Below, in pieces: positions 35,237 through 44,493 of a stretch of 64,000 nt of DNA. The notes under the pieces were generated by a model. It searched no databases. It was not told where the DNA came from and saw only the letters and a list, made by a program, of their open reading frames with translations. Each line of letters starts with the position of its first letter. The first letter of the stretch is position 1. The DNA comes from Geobacter sp. FeAm09 (GTDB lineage: Bacteria > Desulfobacterota > Desulfuromonadia > Geobacterales > Pseudopelobacteraceae): positions 878,501-942,500 of the forward strand of contig NZ_CP042466.1 in assembly GCF_008330225.1 (NCBI RefSeq). The letters are read 5' to 3'. The position numbers were made by a program, and so were the translations under genes.

Positions 35237-35569
35237 ATGATTGATGGATTGTGGACCGTTGAGGTTATTTCCAATATTAACCTCTCCGGGAAAGGGGTAC
35301 TGGTATTCAGCAATGGGCGGCTCCTGGGAGGGGATGAGGCCTATTACTACACCGGGACCTACGAACTTGAGGGAGAGCAGATACAGGGAAACGTCAATAT
35401 CATTCGTTTTGACCCGGAGAGCATCTCGGTATTCGGCGATATCGACAAATTTTCCCTGATATTCTATGGAGATATTGAAAATGATAGCTTTGTGGCCACC
35501 ACGACGGTCATCAACAACCCCAGCTATCAGTTCAAGATAATCGCAAACAAGCGGGAAGATCTGCCGTAA
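35237..35569 (+). CDS. GrlR-like small regulatory protein
   Basis: This 110-residue protein matches the GrlR fold: MIDGLWTVEVISN, then GKGVLVFSNGRLLGGDEAYY and YYTGTYELEGEQIQGNVN. In enteropathogens GrlR blocks the regulator GrlA, but the fold is widespread and the function here is unknown. ATG 35237 is preceded by GGAGG. No gene is near enough to be its partner. Confidence 0.75.
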   Translation: MIDGLWTVEVISNINLSGKGVLVFSNGRLLGGDEAYYYTGTYELEGEQIQGNVNIIRFDPESISVFGDIDKFSLIFYGDIENDSFVATTTVINNPSYQFKIIANKREDLP

Positions 35570-36172
35570 CGGCATCCCGGCGTTCGCGGTCCGTCCCGCG
35601 GCCCGGCCGCCGGGGTGAGCCGCGCGCCCCGCAGAGGTGTCCCCGGCGCGGCGCCGGTGCGCTGCCGCATGCTCAAGCGGGGCGCATGGTGCCGCCATAA
35701 ACTCGTTGTCACTCGGAAACAGGCATCCGTCGTCAGGAGTCTCCGGATTGAAACCGACTAGCCGCAATTTCAGTGTGAGAGCCATCCAGCCCCCCCATCC
35801 TCCATGTATCATGATGTATACACAACGGCCACGCATCGTTCCACCCCTCCCGGCTCCTGTCGGCGCCCCCGCCGAGGTTGACAATCCTATGGCACTTTGC
35901 AAGTAATAAACGTACATACTTTTCATCGAATATGACGGGGAAGGGGAGCACCATCACGGAGTCATCGGCGACACAGTACGGCGCGGAACTATTCGGCCGA
36001 TCCAGGCGCGTATCGCCCCGTTTTCCCGCGGGCCCCGCGCCGGTACCGGCGGCCCGCCGTGGTGAAGGAGGAAGGAAAGGCGGATCTTTGCGGCGCCCCG
36101 GCAGGTAAGGGGACATAAGCCGGTCGGCGGCCGGCTGCGGTGTGGCGTTGAGCGGAAACGACAAGGGGAGGC
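35570..36172. other. Long GC-rich intergenic region
   Basis: About 600 bases of high-G+C sequence with open frames on both strands but no Shine-Dalgarno sequences or family matches. The regulator gene begins at its right end. Confidence 0.5.
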
Positions 36173-37807
36173 ATGATGAAACTTGGCGATTTGGACTTGC
36201 GGGAGTTGCTTTCCTTCAATCCCGAGGGGGGCGTGATCGAGCTGTTGGGCGAGAGAGCGCTGTTGTTCAACGCGTTCGCCATGGGGCAGTTGCGCAAGGA
36301 GCTTATCGATACCCTGGGGATGTTCGCCGCGCGGAGCATCCTCACCCGCTTCGGCTATGCCAACGGCTGGCGCACGGCCATGAACATCCGCCTCAACATG
36401 CCGGAGGTGTGGAAGGATTCGAAGGACTCGGCCGGTTCGAGGCTCCACTCGCTGACCGGCCTGACCGGGGTCCATCACAATACGCGTACCGACGGGGCGG
36501 GGGGCAGGCCGCTCATCGAATCCGTCTGGGACGACTGCTACGAGGCGGAGCAGCACCTGCTGCACATCGGCCGGGCCGAAGAGCCGGTCTGCTGGTCGGA
36601 GGTCGGGTTTGCCAGCGGTTTTTCGTCCTACGTGGAAGGGAAAGAGGTCGTCTTCATCGAGGACCAGTGCCGCGGCAAGGGGGACGCCACCTGCCACGTC
36701 ACGGCCCGCTACAAGGAGAATTGGGGGCCGGAGGTCGAGCCCCACCTGGTCTACTACCGGATGGAGTCGTCTGCCGCACTGCTGAAGGAGTTGAGCGACA
36801 AACTCCGCTGCACGGAAAACAAGCTGAAAAAACGGCAGAAGCAGTTGGCCTTCCTGGAAGGGGTCGATACCCCGCCCCTCATCATGACCCGCAGCCAGGC
36901 CATGCGCAATGCCGTTGATATCGCCTGGCGCGTGGCCAAGGTCGATTCCGCGGTGATGATCACCGGGGAGAGCGGCGTGGGCAAGGAGCTCATGGCCCAC
37001 TTCATCCACGACCAGTCCGCCCGGGCCGCCCGCCCCTTCGTGGCCGTCAACTGCGGCGCCCTCACCGAGACCCTCCTGGAGAGCGAGCTGTTCGGCCACG
37101 CCAAGGGCTCCTTCACCGGCGCGGACAAGGACCGGGTCGGGCTCTTCGAGGCGGCCGCCGGGGGGACCCTGTTCCTGGACGAGATCGGCGAGGTGTCCCC
37201 CGGCATGCAGGTCAAGCTGCTGCGCGCCCTGCAGGAGCACGAGGTGCGGCGCGTGGGCGAGAACAAGTCCCGCCCCGTCAACGTGCGGGTGGTGGCGGCC
37301 ACCAACCGCAACCTGGCGGACGAGATCACCGCCGGCCGCTTCCGCCAGGACCTGTACTACCGCCTGCGGGTGATCGAGCTGCAGGTCCCCCCCCTGCGGG
37401 AGCGCAACGAGGACATCCTCCCCCTGGCCCGTTTCTTCCTTACCAAGATCGCCCACGGCCAGGGGCGGCCCATCACCGGGTTCACCCCCAACGCCGCCGA
37501 CCAACTGCTCCGCTACGACTGGCCGGGCAATGTGCGGGAGTTGCAGAACGCCGTGGAGTACGCCGTGGCCATGTGCCAGGACAGCCAGATCGACATCAGC
37601 GACCTGCCGTGCGAGTTGCGGGCCATGCTGCTGAAGCCGGTGGTGTCGGGCTGCATCCGTCCCCTGGAGGAGATCGAGCGGGACTACATCCTGGGGGTGC
37701 TCCACGCGGTGGGGGACAACAAGGCCCAGGCCGCCAGCGAGCTGAACATCGGCCTGGCCACGCTCTACCGCAAACTCAAGGAATACGAGGCCCAGGATAT
37801 GACCTGA
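36173..37807 (+). CDS. Sigma-54-dependent activator with XylR_N and V4R sensor domains
   Basis: This 544-residue enhancer-binding protein senses a small molecule through an N-terminal XylR-type domain (about 1-85) and a 4-vinyl-reductase domain (about 110-190, VFIEDQCRGKGDATCHVTARY). The AAA+ domain (about 245-470) has Walker A GESGVGKE, the sigma-54 contact loop GSFTGA (a GAFTGA variant), Walker B FLDEIGE and FRQDLYYRL. The C-terminal Fis HTH ends ASELNIGLATLYRKLKEY. Relatives respond to aromatics and hydrocarbons. GGGAGGC precedes ATG 36173. Its target genes are not evident; the sigma-54-like site at 34915 is upstream. Confidence 0.93.
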   Translation: MMKLGDLDLRELLSFNPEGGVIELLGERALLFNAFAMGQLRKELIDTLGMFAARSILTRFGYANGWRTAMNIRLNMPEVWKDSKDSAGSRLHSLTGLTGVHHNTRTDGAGGRPLIESVWDDCYEAEQHLLHIGRAEEPVCWSEVGFASGFSSYVEGKEVVFIEDQCRGKGDATCHVTARYKENWGPEVEPHLVYYRMESSAALLKELSDKLRCTENKLKKRQKQLAFLEGVDTPPLIMTRSQAMRNAVDIAWRVAKVDSAVMITGESGVGKELMAHFIHDQSARAARPFVAVNCGALTETLLESELFGHAKGSFTGADKDRVGLFEAAAGGTLFLDEIGEVSPGMQVKLLRALQEHEVRRVGENKSRPVNVRVVAATNRNLADEITAGRFRQDLYYRLRVIELQVPPLRERNEDILPLARFFLTKIAHGQGRPITGFTPNAADQLLRYDWPGNVRELQNAVEYAVAMCQDSQIDISDLPCELRAMLLKPVVSGCIRPLEEIERDYILGVLHAVGDNKAQAASELNIGLATLYRKLKEYEAQDMT

Positions 37808-38004
37808 CCGGCGCCTCGGCGAAAAGATTTCCCCTCCTGCGGGGCCCCCCGGAATCGCCGGGGAGCGCCCCGCGCGGCATTCCCTCCGCTGTCACCCGCC
37901 CCGCCAACCGGCAAAAATTTGCTATACTGGTATCGTGAGTACGATGTCACGCAAACGGCACCCCAGGGCTCCCTCCCGAGGCGGGAGGCCCGGATAAGGA
38001 GCGT

Positions 38005-38742
38005 ATGATGATCAGAAGAGCGTTTGACCCGGAACTGGCAACCAGGATCGTCAAGGAGGTCCCGCTGTTTGGCAGCTTCTCCGACCGGGAGATCGCCGCA
38101 CTGCTGGAAAAGACCGCAATCTACAGCTATCACAAGGATGAGATCATCATCCATGCCGACGAACGTCTGGAGCAGATGTACATCATTCTGAAGGGGCGGG
38201 CCAGGGTCGTCGAGCTGTCGAGCAGCGGCGAGGAGCGGGTCATGGCGTTCCGCCACCGGGCCGATTATTTCGGCGATATGGGGCTTCTGGACGGCAAAAC
38301 CGATTTTGCCACGGTGATTGCCGTGGAGCCGTGCAAGGTCCTGTTGATCACGAAGGCCACGTTCGACGAGTTTTTCCTGAACAACAACGAGGCGCTGCGC
38401 CAGGTCATCACCGTGCTGTGCCGCCGCCTGCGGGAAAGCTGGCTCTTCCACAACGTCATCGGGATCAACGATGCCGAGTCGAAGATCAGGGCCACCCTGG
38501 CGCACTACAGCGCGACGCTGGGGACCCGCAACAGCCACGGCATCATCATAAACTCCGTATTCTCCCAGCAGAGCATCGCCGACCGGGTTCAGATCACCCG
38601 GGAAACGGTAACCAGGGTGCTGCGCAAGATGCGGGAGCAGCACGAGATCGAGATGGTGGGGCGGCACTTCAAGCTGATGCCCCCGTTTTTCGACAAGTAC
38701 CGCCAATCCCAACTGTACAGGAACCTCTCCTCCAATTTTTAG
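38005..38742 (+). CDS. Crp/Fnr-family transcriptional regulator
   Basis: This 245-residue regulator has a cyclic-nucleotide-binding-like beta-roll (about 20-135; IIIHADERLEQMYIILKGRA, FGDMGLLDGKTDFATV) and a C-terminal winged helix (QSIADRVQITRETVTRVLRKM). The Fnr-type cysteine cluster is absent, so it is not an iron-sulfur sensor. The effector is unknown. AAGGAGCG precedes ATG 38005, and a strong terminator follows. Confidence 0.9.
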   Translation: MMIRRAFDPELATRIVKEVPLFGSFSDREIAALLEKTAIYSYHKDEIIIHADERLEQMYIILKGRARVVELSSSGEERVMAFRHRADYFGDMGLLDGKTDFATVIAVEPCKVLLITKATFDEFFLNNNEALRQVITVLCRRLRESWLFHNVIGINDAESKIRATLAHYSATLGTRNSHGIIINSVFSQQSIADRVQITRETVTRVLRKMREQHEIEMVGRHFKLMPPFFDKYRQSQLYRNLSSNF

Positions 38743-38754
38743 GCCGTTGACGCG

Positions 38755-38792
38755 CCAGGGGGCCGGATCGCTGGATCCGGCCCCCTGGTTTC
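38755..38792 (+). terminator. Terminator after the Crp/Fnr gene
   Basis: A perfect 15-bp stem (CCAGGGGGCCGGATC / GATCCGGCCCCCTGG) with a 4-nt loop, followed by TT and a short T-rich stretch. Confidence 0.8.
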
Positions 38793-38908
38793 CTTTGTTA
38801 CCCGCCTCTTCTGTCTGCCATCTCGTATTCAGAATTGCAAATGCCTCGGTCGGTCGGCATTCCTGTCAGGCTTCCTCAATGAGGGCCAGCCGGTTGATGA
38901 CGCTCTGC

Positions 38909-39793
38909 CTACACGGTTGCGGACGAGATCTGGGAGGTGTTTTCCGCGCGGAAGGCATCGCTGTTGGAACTGAGCTGCAGGTAGTTTTTCAGCGCCGAAC
39001 CGAGGAGCGCCTGCAGGCTGGAGACGGAGCTGTCGCTGCCGGTGTCCGTCGTGGTGGACGACGAGGAAGCGCTGTTCAGGGCATCCAGCAGCGCCTGGAG
39101 CGTCTGGGCCACGGTATCCCGGGTATCGGTCGAGGATAGGGAGGCCTGGGCCCCGCCCGGCGGTGGCGGCGGAGACGACAGCTTGTCCTGAATCTGGGAG
39201 AACACCTGCTGGGCATCGGTGAGGCTGCCTGATTGCAGGGCATCGCCCAGGCTCTGGAGGTCCTGGCTGAACGGGTCGTCGCTCTGGCCGCCGTTCTGCG
39301 CCGACACGTCCTTCTGGAGCGCCGTCAGGGCCGTCTGGGCGTCGGAGAGGCTGCCCGACGCCAGCGCCGCGCTCAGGGCCTGGAAATCCTGCGCCAGGGG
39401 ATTGGTGTCCGCGGAACCCGTGTCGCCGGTCGAATCTGCGGAACCGGCCGAGTCGGTGGAGAACAGCGAGGCAAGGTCCATCTGCTGCCGGGCGAACTCC
39501 CCCTGGCCCTTCATGTGCTGCTGGATCTTGTCGAGCACCTCCCGGGCATCGGTGAGGCTGCCGGACTGGAGCGCCGTGCCGAGGCTCTGGATGTCCTGGG
39601 CCATGGGGTTGTTGCTGTCGCTGCCTGCGCTGCTTGCGCTGGATTGCGCGGCCTTGTCCGAGGCGAGGGCGGCGTATGCCTTCTGGGCATCGGACAGGTT
39701 GCCCGATTGGAGGGCGGTGCTGATGTCCTGGAAATCCTGGGCAATCTTGGCCAGGTAGCTGGAACTGCTGGAAGAGATACCTGAAATCGACAT
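38909..39793 (-). CDS. Ser/Gln-rich protein with four helical repeats
   Basis: This 294-residue protein has no assigned function and no signal peptide. It contains four copies of a 29-31 residue helical unit at about residues 18-46, 65-94, 134-163 and 176-206, with consensus QDxQxLxxALxSGxLxDAQ. Ser/Thr/Gly-rich linkers separate them. The last third is a Ser/Asp-rich linker and a helix with DALNSASSSST. AGGAGG precedes the ATG. The repeats look like internal duplication of a helix-turn-helix hairpin. Confidence 0.7.
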   Translation of the reverse strand: MSISGISSSSSSYLAKIAQDFQDISTALQSGNLSDAQKAYAALASDKAAQSSASSAGSDSNNPMAQDIQSLGTALQSGSLTDAREVLDKIQQHMKGQGEFARQQMDLASLFSTDSAGSADSTGDTGSADTNPLAQDFQALSAALASGSLSDAQTALTALQKDVSAQNGGQSDDPFSQDLQSLGDALQSGSLTDAQQVFSQIQDKLSSPPPPPGGAQASLSSTDTRDTVAQTLQALLDALNSASSSSTTTDTGSDSSVSSLQALLGSALKNYLQLSSNSDAFRAENTSQISSATV

Positions 39794-40205
39794 GTGAAGA
39801 CCTCCTGCGTGGTGGGATGGGCCGGCCCGGAAACTCCGGCCTGGAACAACTGGCGACGCGCTGTGGTTGCACTATCCGTCCATGGGGACTCCTTTCACGG
39901 TCGGGGCGACATGTTCGTCACAATCGGCCTTTTTTGGTCTCCCGTTCCCGATTATGGGGCGCCCGGCCCGCACCCTTCCCGGAAGCGGCGCCGGCGTCTT
40001 TTGCTCACGATACATATCGTGTGTACGCGCGAAATATGGATGAATTGTGAAAGAAAAAAGAAACTTTTTTGTGCAATGTGGCGTCGCCGCGTCCAGTTTT
40101 CCCTGATTGCTGCATATTTCGTCCATACTTCTCCTCTATCCTTCCGGTAAAGACCCAGAGCACGGCACCGGCATCCGTGACGGCACGGGAGAAGGGATGG
40201 TTCCC
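39794..40205. other. Divergent promoter region
   Basis: It separates the leftward repeat-protein gene from the rightward DUF2844 gene. It contains CACGATACATATCGTG (40006-40021), a 6-bp-arm palindrome that may be an operator. No gene is supported. Confidence 0.45.
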
Positions 40206-40676
40206 ATGAAACGCAGTATCCGAGGCCGATTGGCCTTGCTTGGCTTTGCCGTCGGCATCCTCGTTCTCCCCCGGCAGGGGGCGGCGGCCCTCGGCGGCAG
40301 CGCCGCCTCGGTCGCGTCGGACCGCGCGGCCCTTGCGGCGGTGCATCGCGCCACCACGACCCGCAGCGCCTACACGGTCCAGGAGTTCCAGTCCGATTCG
40401 AGCACCGTGCGGGAATACGTGTCCGCATCCGGCGTGGTGTTCGCCGTTGTCTGGAACGGCCGGGCGCACCCCGATCTCGCCACGCTTCTCGGCGCCTATT
40501 CCGGCGAATATGAGGCCGCCGCGCAGCAAACCGCGCGCAAGCGGGGGCTCCGGCGCCAGCAGGTGCAGTCGGAGGGGGTCGTTGTGGAGAAATGGGGGCA
40601 CATGCGGAATCTGCAGGGGAGGGCCTATGCCCCGGCATTGCTGCCGACGGGGGTAACCATCGATGAAATCAAGTAA
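40206..40676 (+). CDS. DUF2844-domain exported protein
   Basis: This 156-residue protein has a signal peptide (LALLGFAVGILVLPRQGAAA) and a soluble domain with YTVQEFQSDSSTVREYV, FAVVWNGRAHPDLATLLG and a Gly-Arg-rich C-terminus. The family is of unknown function and is nearly always encoded just before a DUF3443 gene, as here (14-base overlap). ATG 40206 is chosen from the signal peptide; ATG 40197 is an alternative. The two products are probably both exported and act together. Confidence 0.82.
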   Translation: MKRSIRGRLALLGFAVGILVLPRQGAAALGGSAASVASDRAALAAVHRATTTRSAYTVQEFQSDSSTVREYVSASGVVFAVVWNGRAHPDLATLLGAYSGEYEAAAQQTARKRGLRRQQVQSEGVVVEKWGHMRNLQGRAYAPALLPTGVTIDEIK

Positions 40677-41895
40677 CGCATGCATGACGCTCCTCGTTGC
40701 CATGGCCCTCGTTGCCGGCTGCGGCTCGGGCAATGGCGCCTCCGGCACCGCCAGCACCACGACCGGCACCACCGATACGACCACCAGCACCACCGCCAGC
40801 GCGAGCAATGTGCTCGCCATCACCGTGAACGGCTCCCTCTGCTCCAGCAGCACATCAGGCTCCTATGTGAACAAGCCGTGCGTCAGCGTGACCATCTGCA
40901 CCCCCGGCACCTCCACTTGCCAGACCATCAGCGACATCCTGCTGGATACGGGCAGCTACGGGCTGCGCATCTTCGGCAGCGTCCTGACCGGGGTGAGCCT
41001 CACCCAGGTCGCCAGCGCCAGCGGCGGGTCGCTGGCCGAATGCGTCCAGTTCGGCGACGGCTCGGCGTTGTGGGGGCCGGTCATGACGGCGGATGTGGTC
41101 ATGGGGGGGGAGTCCGGCGTCCAGATGCCGATCCAGGTGATCAACGCCAGCTTCGGCTCCGCTCCCGCGGCCTGCCGGAGCGCCGACGCCAGCCCGACGG
41201 CGGCGGGCTTCAACGGCATCCTGGGGGTGGGGCTGTTCGCGCGGGATTGCGGCACCGACTGCGTCGGTACGGCCAACAACGGCATGTACTACTCCTGCAG
41301 CGGCACGAGTTGCACCGCCACCGCGGCGGAGCTCGTCAAGCAGGTGCCCAACCCGGTGGCGCTGCTCCCGGTGGACAACAACGGTGTGATCGTGCAGCTC
41401 CCCACGGTGGCCACGGCCGGAGCCGCCTCGGCCACCGGCTCGCTCATCCTGGGGATCGGCACCCAGACCAACAACGTCCCCTCGTCGGTGACCACGTACC
41501 CTGCCGACTCGTCTGCCGAGTTCCGCACGACCTACAACGGCACGACCTATTACAGCTTTCTGGACACCGGCTCCAACGGCCTGTTCTTCCCGGCCACGAG
41601 CCTCCTGTCCGCCTGTGCCGTCTCCGGCTATTCCGGCTGGTTCTGCCCCTCCACGAACACGAGCCTGAGCGCCGTCAATGCCGGGTATGACGGCTCGTCC
41701 ACCGGCACCGTTTCCTTCACGATCGGCAACGCCGTCACCATGTTCAACTCCTCCAACATGGTGTTCCCCGCCCTTGGGGGGAGCATGAGCGGCGGTTTCG
41801 ACTGGGGCTTGCCCTTCTTTCTGGGGAGGAGCGTCTACGTGGGGATCGAGGGGACGGGTTCCACCCTGGGGACCGGGCCGTACTGGGCCTACTGA
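40663..41895 (+). CDS. DUF3443-domain lipoprotein with two aspartic-protease-like DTGS motifs
   Basis: This 410-residue lipoprotein has a signal ending VAGC. After a Thr/Ser-rich linker the domain carries ILLDTGSYGLRIF (Asp95) and SFLDTGSNGLFFP (Asp301). Two Asp-Thr-Gly-Ser loops about 206 residues apart are what a bilobed pepsin-type fold shows. Several Cys pairs occur, consistent with periplasmic or extracellular disulfides. DUF3443 is, as far as I know, not formally a peptidase family. It is cotranscribed with the DUF2844 gene. The protease idea is inference. Confidence 0.8.
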   Translation: MKSSNACMTLLVAMALVAGCGSGNGASGTASTTTGTTDTTTSTTASASNVLAITVNGSLCSSSTSGSYVNKPCVSVTICTPGTSTCQTISDILLDTGSYGLRIFGSVLTGVSLTQVASASGGSLAECVQFGDGSALWGPVMTADVVMGGESGVQMPIQVINASFGSAPAACRSADASPTAAGFNGILGVGLFARDCGTDCVGTANNGMYYSCSGTSCTATAAELVKQVPNPVALLPVDNNGVIVQLPTVATAGAASATGSLILGIGTQTNNVPSSVTTYPADSSAEFRTTYNGTTYYSFLDTGSNGLFFPATSLLSACAVSGYSGWFCPSTNTSLSAVNAGYDGSSTGTVSFTIGNAVTMFNSSNMVFPALGGSMSGGFDWGLPFFLGRSVYVGIEGTGSTLGTGPYWAY

Positions 41896-41929
41896 AGGGC
41901 TCTTCCCGCGACCTTGAAACGGCACTCTG

Positions 41930-42030
41930 GCCACGGAGCCGCAGAGGCTCGGAGAACATCGCACACAGAGAAAAACATGTATATCCCTCTGCTTTCGACG
42001 TTCCTCCGAGTCTCCGTGGCTCCGTGGCAC
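41930..42030. repeat. Dispersed palindromic repeat, copy 1 (short)
   Basis: CCACGGAGCCGCAGAGG on the left and CTCCGAGTCTCCGTGGCTCCGTGG on the right form an imperfect inverted repeat around a non-conserved centre. It relates to the copies near 51.4, 54.6 and 57.6 kb. Confidence 0.7.
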
Positions 42031-42073
42031 ATGTTTTTTCGGTTTGCCCGATCATCGCCGGCGCCGCTGACGC

Positions 42074-42111
42074 AAAACCCCACCGCGGCTCTCCGTCACG
42101 GTGGGGTTTTT
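42074..42111. terminator. Bidirectional terminator between DUF3443 and the response regulator
   Basis: A 12-bp stem (AAAACCCCACCG / CGGTGGGGTTTT) with T runs readable on both strands lies between convergent genes. Confidence 0.78.
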
Positions 42112-42141
42112 GTTGTTGTCTGATCCGGCCGGCCTGGTCGG

Positions 42142-42813
42142 TTACAGTACCTCGAATTTGTAGCCCACGCCGTACACCGAATGGATCAGCTCCACATCGG
42201 GGGCCACGTTGGCGATCTTTTTCCGCAGCTTTTTGATGTGGCTGTCGATGGTGCGGTCACTCACGGTGCGCTGGTCGTGGTAGATCTGGTCCATGAGCTG
42301 CTGCCGGCTGTAGATGCGTCCCGGGCTGGCGACCAGGAACTGCAGCAGCTTGAATTCCACCGCCGTAAGCTCCAGGTCGCTGCCGGTGAGGGTGGCCCGG
42401 TAACGCGACTCGTCCAGGATGAGTCCTTCCGCCTGGATCGTCTGTTCGCTCCCGGCCCGGCGCAGCACCGACTTGACCCGCGCCACCACCTCCCGGGGGC
42501 TGAACGGCTTGCAGATATAGTCGTCGGCCCCCAGTTCGAGGCCGAGCAGGCGGTCGATCTCCTCGACGCGGGCGGTGACCATGATGATCGGCACGCTGGA
42601 GAAGGTGCGGACGTCCTTGCAGATTTCGATGCCGTCGCGGCCCGGCAGCATCAGGTCCAGGAGAATGAGGGTGGGTGCGTGCTCCCGCACCCAGGCGACC
42701 ACATCCAGGCCATTGCCCAGGCGGTGGGCCTCGAAGCCGTTCTGCTGCAGGTAGTCGTGCAGCAGGGCCGCCAGTTTGTCTTCATCTTCGACGATCAGTA
42801 TCTTTCCATTCAT
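42142..42813 (-). CDS. OmpR-family response regulator (BaeR/CpxR-like)
   Basis: This 223-residue regulator has a receiver domain (ILIVEDEDKLAALL; phospho-acceptor Asp53 in LILLDLMLPG; Lys in YICKPFSP) and a winged-helix output domain (VEFKLLQFLVASPGRIYSR, VYGVGYKF). ATG 42813 is chosen because GGGGAG lies 6 bases upstream, and it shares one base with the stop of the kinase gene. With the kinase it probably controls envelope homeostasis; a Spy/CpxP-like chaperone gene lies in the divergent direction. Confidence 0.93.
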   Translation of the reverse strand: MNGKILIVEDEDKLAALLHDYLQQNGFEAHRLGNGLDVVAWVREHAPTLILLDLMLPGRDGIEICKDVRTFSSVPIIMVTARVEEIDRLLGLELGADDYICKPFSPREVVARVKSVLRRAGSEQTIQAEGLILDESRYRATLTGSDLELTAVEFKLLQFLVASPGRIYSRQQLMDQIYHDQRTVSDRTIDSHIKKLRKKIANVAPDVELIHSVYGVGYKFEVL

Positions 42814-44258
42814 CAGCATCTCCCCGTCAACGGTAGTTCTATTCTGAGCCAGACCCCTCCCAGTGGTGAGGGGTGGGCGGTAATGGTCCCTGCATGGGCT
42901 TCGACGATATTGCGGCAGATGGCCAGGCCGAGTCCGGCGCCGCCGGCGGCCCGGTTGCGGGAGGCCTCCACCCGGTAGAGCCGCTCGAACAGCCGCTCCA
43001 GGTCGCTGGGGGGCACGCCGGGGGCCGAATCCTCGATGTCGATGACGGCCTGTTCCGTCCCGCAGGTCAGGCGGACGGCGATCGTGCCGCCCGGATCGGT
43101 ATATTTCAGGGCGTTTTCAAAGATATTGGCGAAAAGCTGGCGCATGCGCTCGGGGTCGCCGAACACCACGTCCTTTTCCTGCCGGGGGATGGCGGCGGTC
43201 ACGGTGATCTCCCGGGCGGCGAACTGGGGGCGGTAGGTGGCGAGCACCGCCGTCAGGAGGGCATCCAGTTCCAGTTCCTCCTTGCGGTAGGTCAGCGCGC
43301 CCACGTCCGAGAGGGAGAGCTGGTAGAGGTCGTTCACCAGGTGTTCCAGGCGCAGGACCTCCCCGTGGAGGGAGTCGATGGCCTCCGGGGTCGCCGGGCG
43401 GATGCCGTCCTGAACCGCCTCGATTTCGCCCCGCAGGATGGCCAGGGGGGTGCGCAGTTCGTGGGAGATGTCGGCCACCCACTGGCGCCGCGTCTGCTCG
43501 TTCTTTTCCAGGGTCAGGGCCAGGGAGTTGAAGCCCCGGGCAAGCTGGCCCAGTTCATCCGCCGACGCTATGGGCACCCGGGTGGCGTACTCCCCGGACG
43601 CAAGCCGCTCCGTGGCCGCGGCCAGGGCCTTGATCGGCCGGACCAGGCGGGTTGCCAGGGGAAGGGCGAGCCCCGCGGCCAAGAGTACGATGGTGCCGGC
43701 TATGAGGCTCAAGGCCGATTGCACGTCCTTGAGAAAGCGGCGCTGGAAGTCGTCGGGAAGCCGCTTGTGGGGCAGGAACCCCAGGTAGCCCACGGTCTTG
43801 TTGTTGTATTGCAGCGGTTTGAGGGTCGCGTCGGCCGGGGTCTCCGGCGGGGCGAAGATGGGGTGCTTGTTCGCGTCCAGCAGGAGGAACAGCCGGCCGA
43901 TCTCCCGGGGGAGGTGGTCCGGGGGGAATTGCCGCGGTTCCCGGCCTCCCTCGCCCAGGTGGGGGCCGCCCTTCGGCCTCTCCTCGGGGGGGCGGGGGTG
44001 CCCCTGCTGAAAGGTCTCCATGAGGAGCCGGAACCACTGCTCCGGGTCGTTCTTCAGGTAATCCCAGCTCCCCTGGGCAGCATAGCCCGCCTCCAGGCGC
44101 ACCGCCAGCCGGGCGAACTGGGTCTGCTCCACGCTGTGCAGGTAGCGCCGGAACCCCTGCTCCACGGTCCACTGCATGATGAAGAACGTGCTGAGCACGG
44201 TCAGGATGGCGGCCGCCAGGATCACCAGGAAGAGGCGGTAGGCGATGCGGATCTTCAT
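42813..44258 (-). CDS. Membrane sensor histidine kinase (BaeS-like)
   Basis: This 481-residue kinase has a first membrane helix at about 8-30 (LFLVILAAAILTVLSTFFIM), a periplasmic domain to about 170 with a Pro/Gly-rich stretch, a second helix (SLIAGTIVLLAAGLALPLA), a HAMP domain, and HisKA with ADISHELRTPLAI. The HATPase domain has NIFENALKYT, DSAPGVPPSDLERLFERLYR and GGAGLGLAICRNIVEAH. ATG 44258 is preferred from domain fit; a longer start at 44342 is possible. It is paired with the response regulator downstream. Confidence 0.92.
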   Translation of the reverse strand: MKIRIAYRLFLVILAAAILTVLSTFFIMQWTVEQGFRRYLHSVEQTQFARLAVRLEAGYAAQGSWDYLKNDPEQWFRLLMETFQQGHPRPPEERPKGGPHLGEGGREPRQFPPDHLPREIGRLFLLLDANKHPIFAPPETPADATLKPLQYNNKTVGYLGFLPHKRLPDDFQRRFLKDVQSALSLIAGTIVLLAAGLALPLATRLVRPIKALAAATERLASGEYATRVPIASADELGQLARGFNSLALTLEKNEQTRRQWVADISHELRTPLAILRGEIEAVQDGIRPATPEAIDSLHGEVLRLEHLVNDLYQLSLSDVGALTYRKEELELDALLTAVLATYRPQFAAREITVTAAIPRQEKDVVFGDPERMRQLFANIFENALKYTDPGGTIAVRLTCGTEQAVIDIEDSAPGVPPSDLERLFERLYRVEASRNRAAGGAGLGLAICRNIVEAHAGTITAHPSPLGGVWLRIELPLTGRC

Positions 44259-44493
44259 GAACCTCGGAATCCCCTTGTCTGATACGTCGTTTTGCCGGAC
44301 AAACGGCGTCGGCACTAAACCGGTTGGCCTGATTATTACCACAAACCGCGGGCAAGGACCACCTTCAGAATTGTATGCCCGCTTTTTTCATAATTGTTAC
44401 ATATTTCGACCATATTGGCTTGTTAGCTTTTTTCCATGGTTACGGGCGGATTTTATTCCGTGCAGGACAACGGGTCGCGGAAAGGAGCGAAGG

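Noticed and set aside
35954-37705. 583-codon frame on the minus strand
   Set aside because: It is antisense to the sigma-54 activator, which has all its motifs. The minus product has no domain and is His/Gly/Val-rich as expected from antisense high-G+C DNA.
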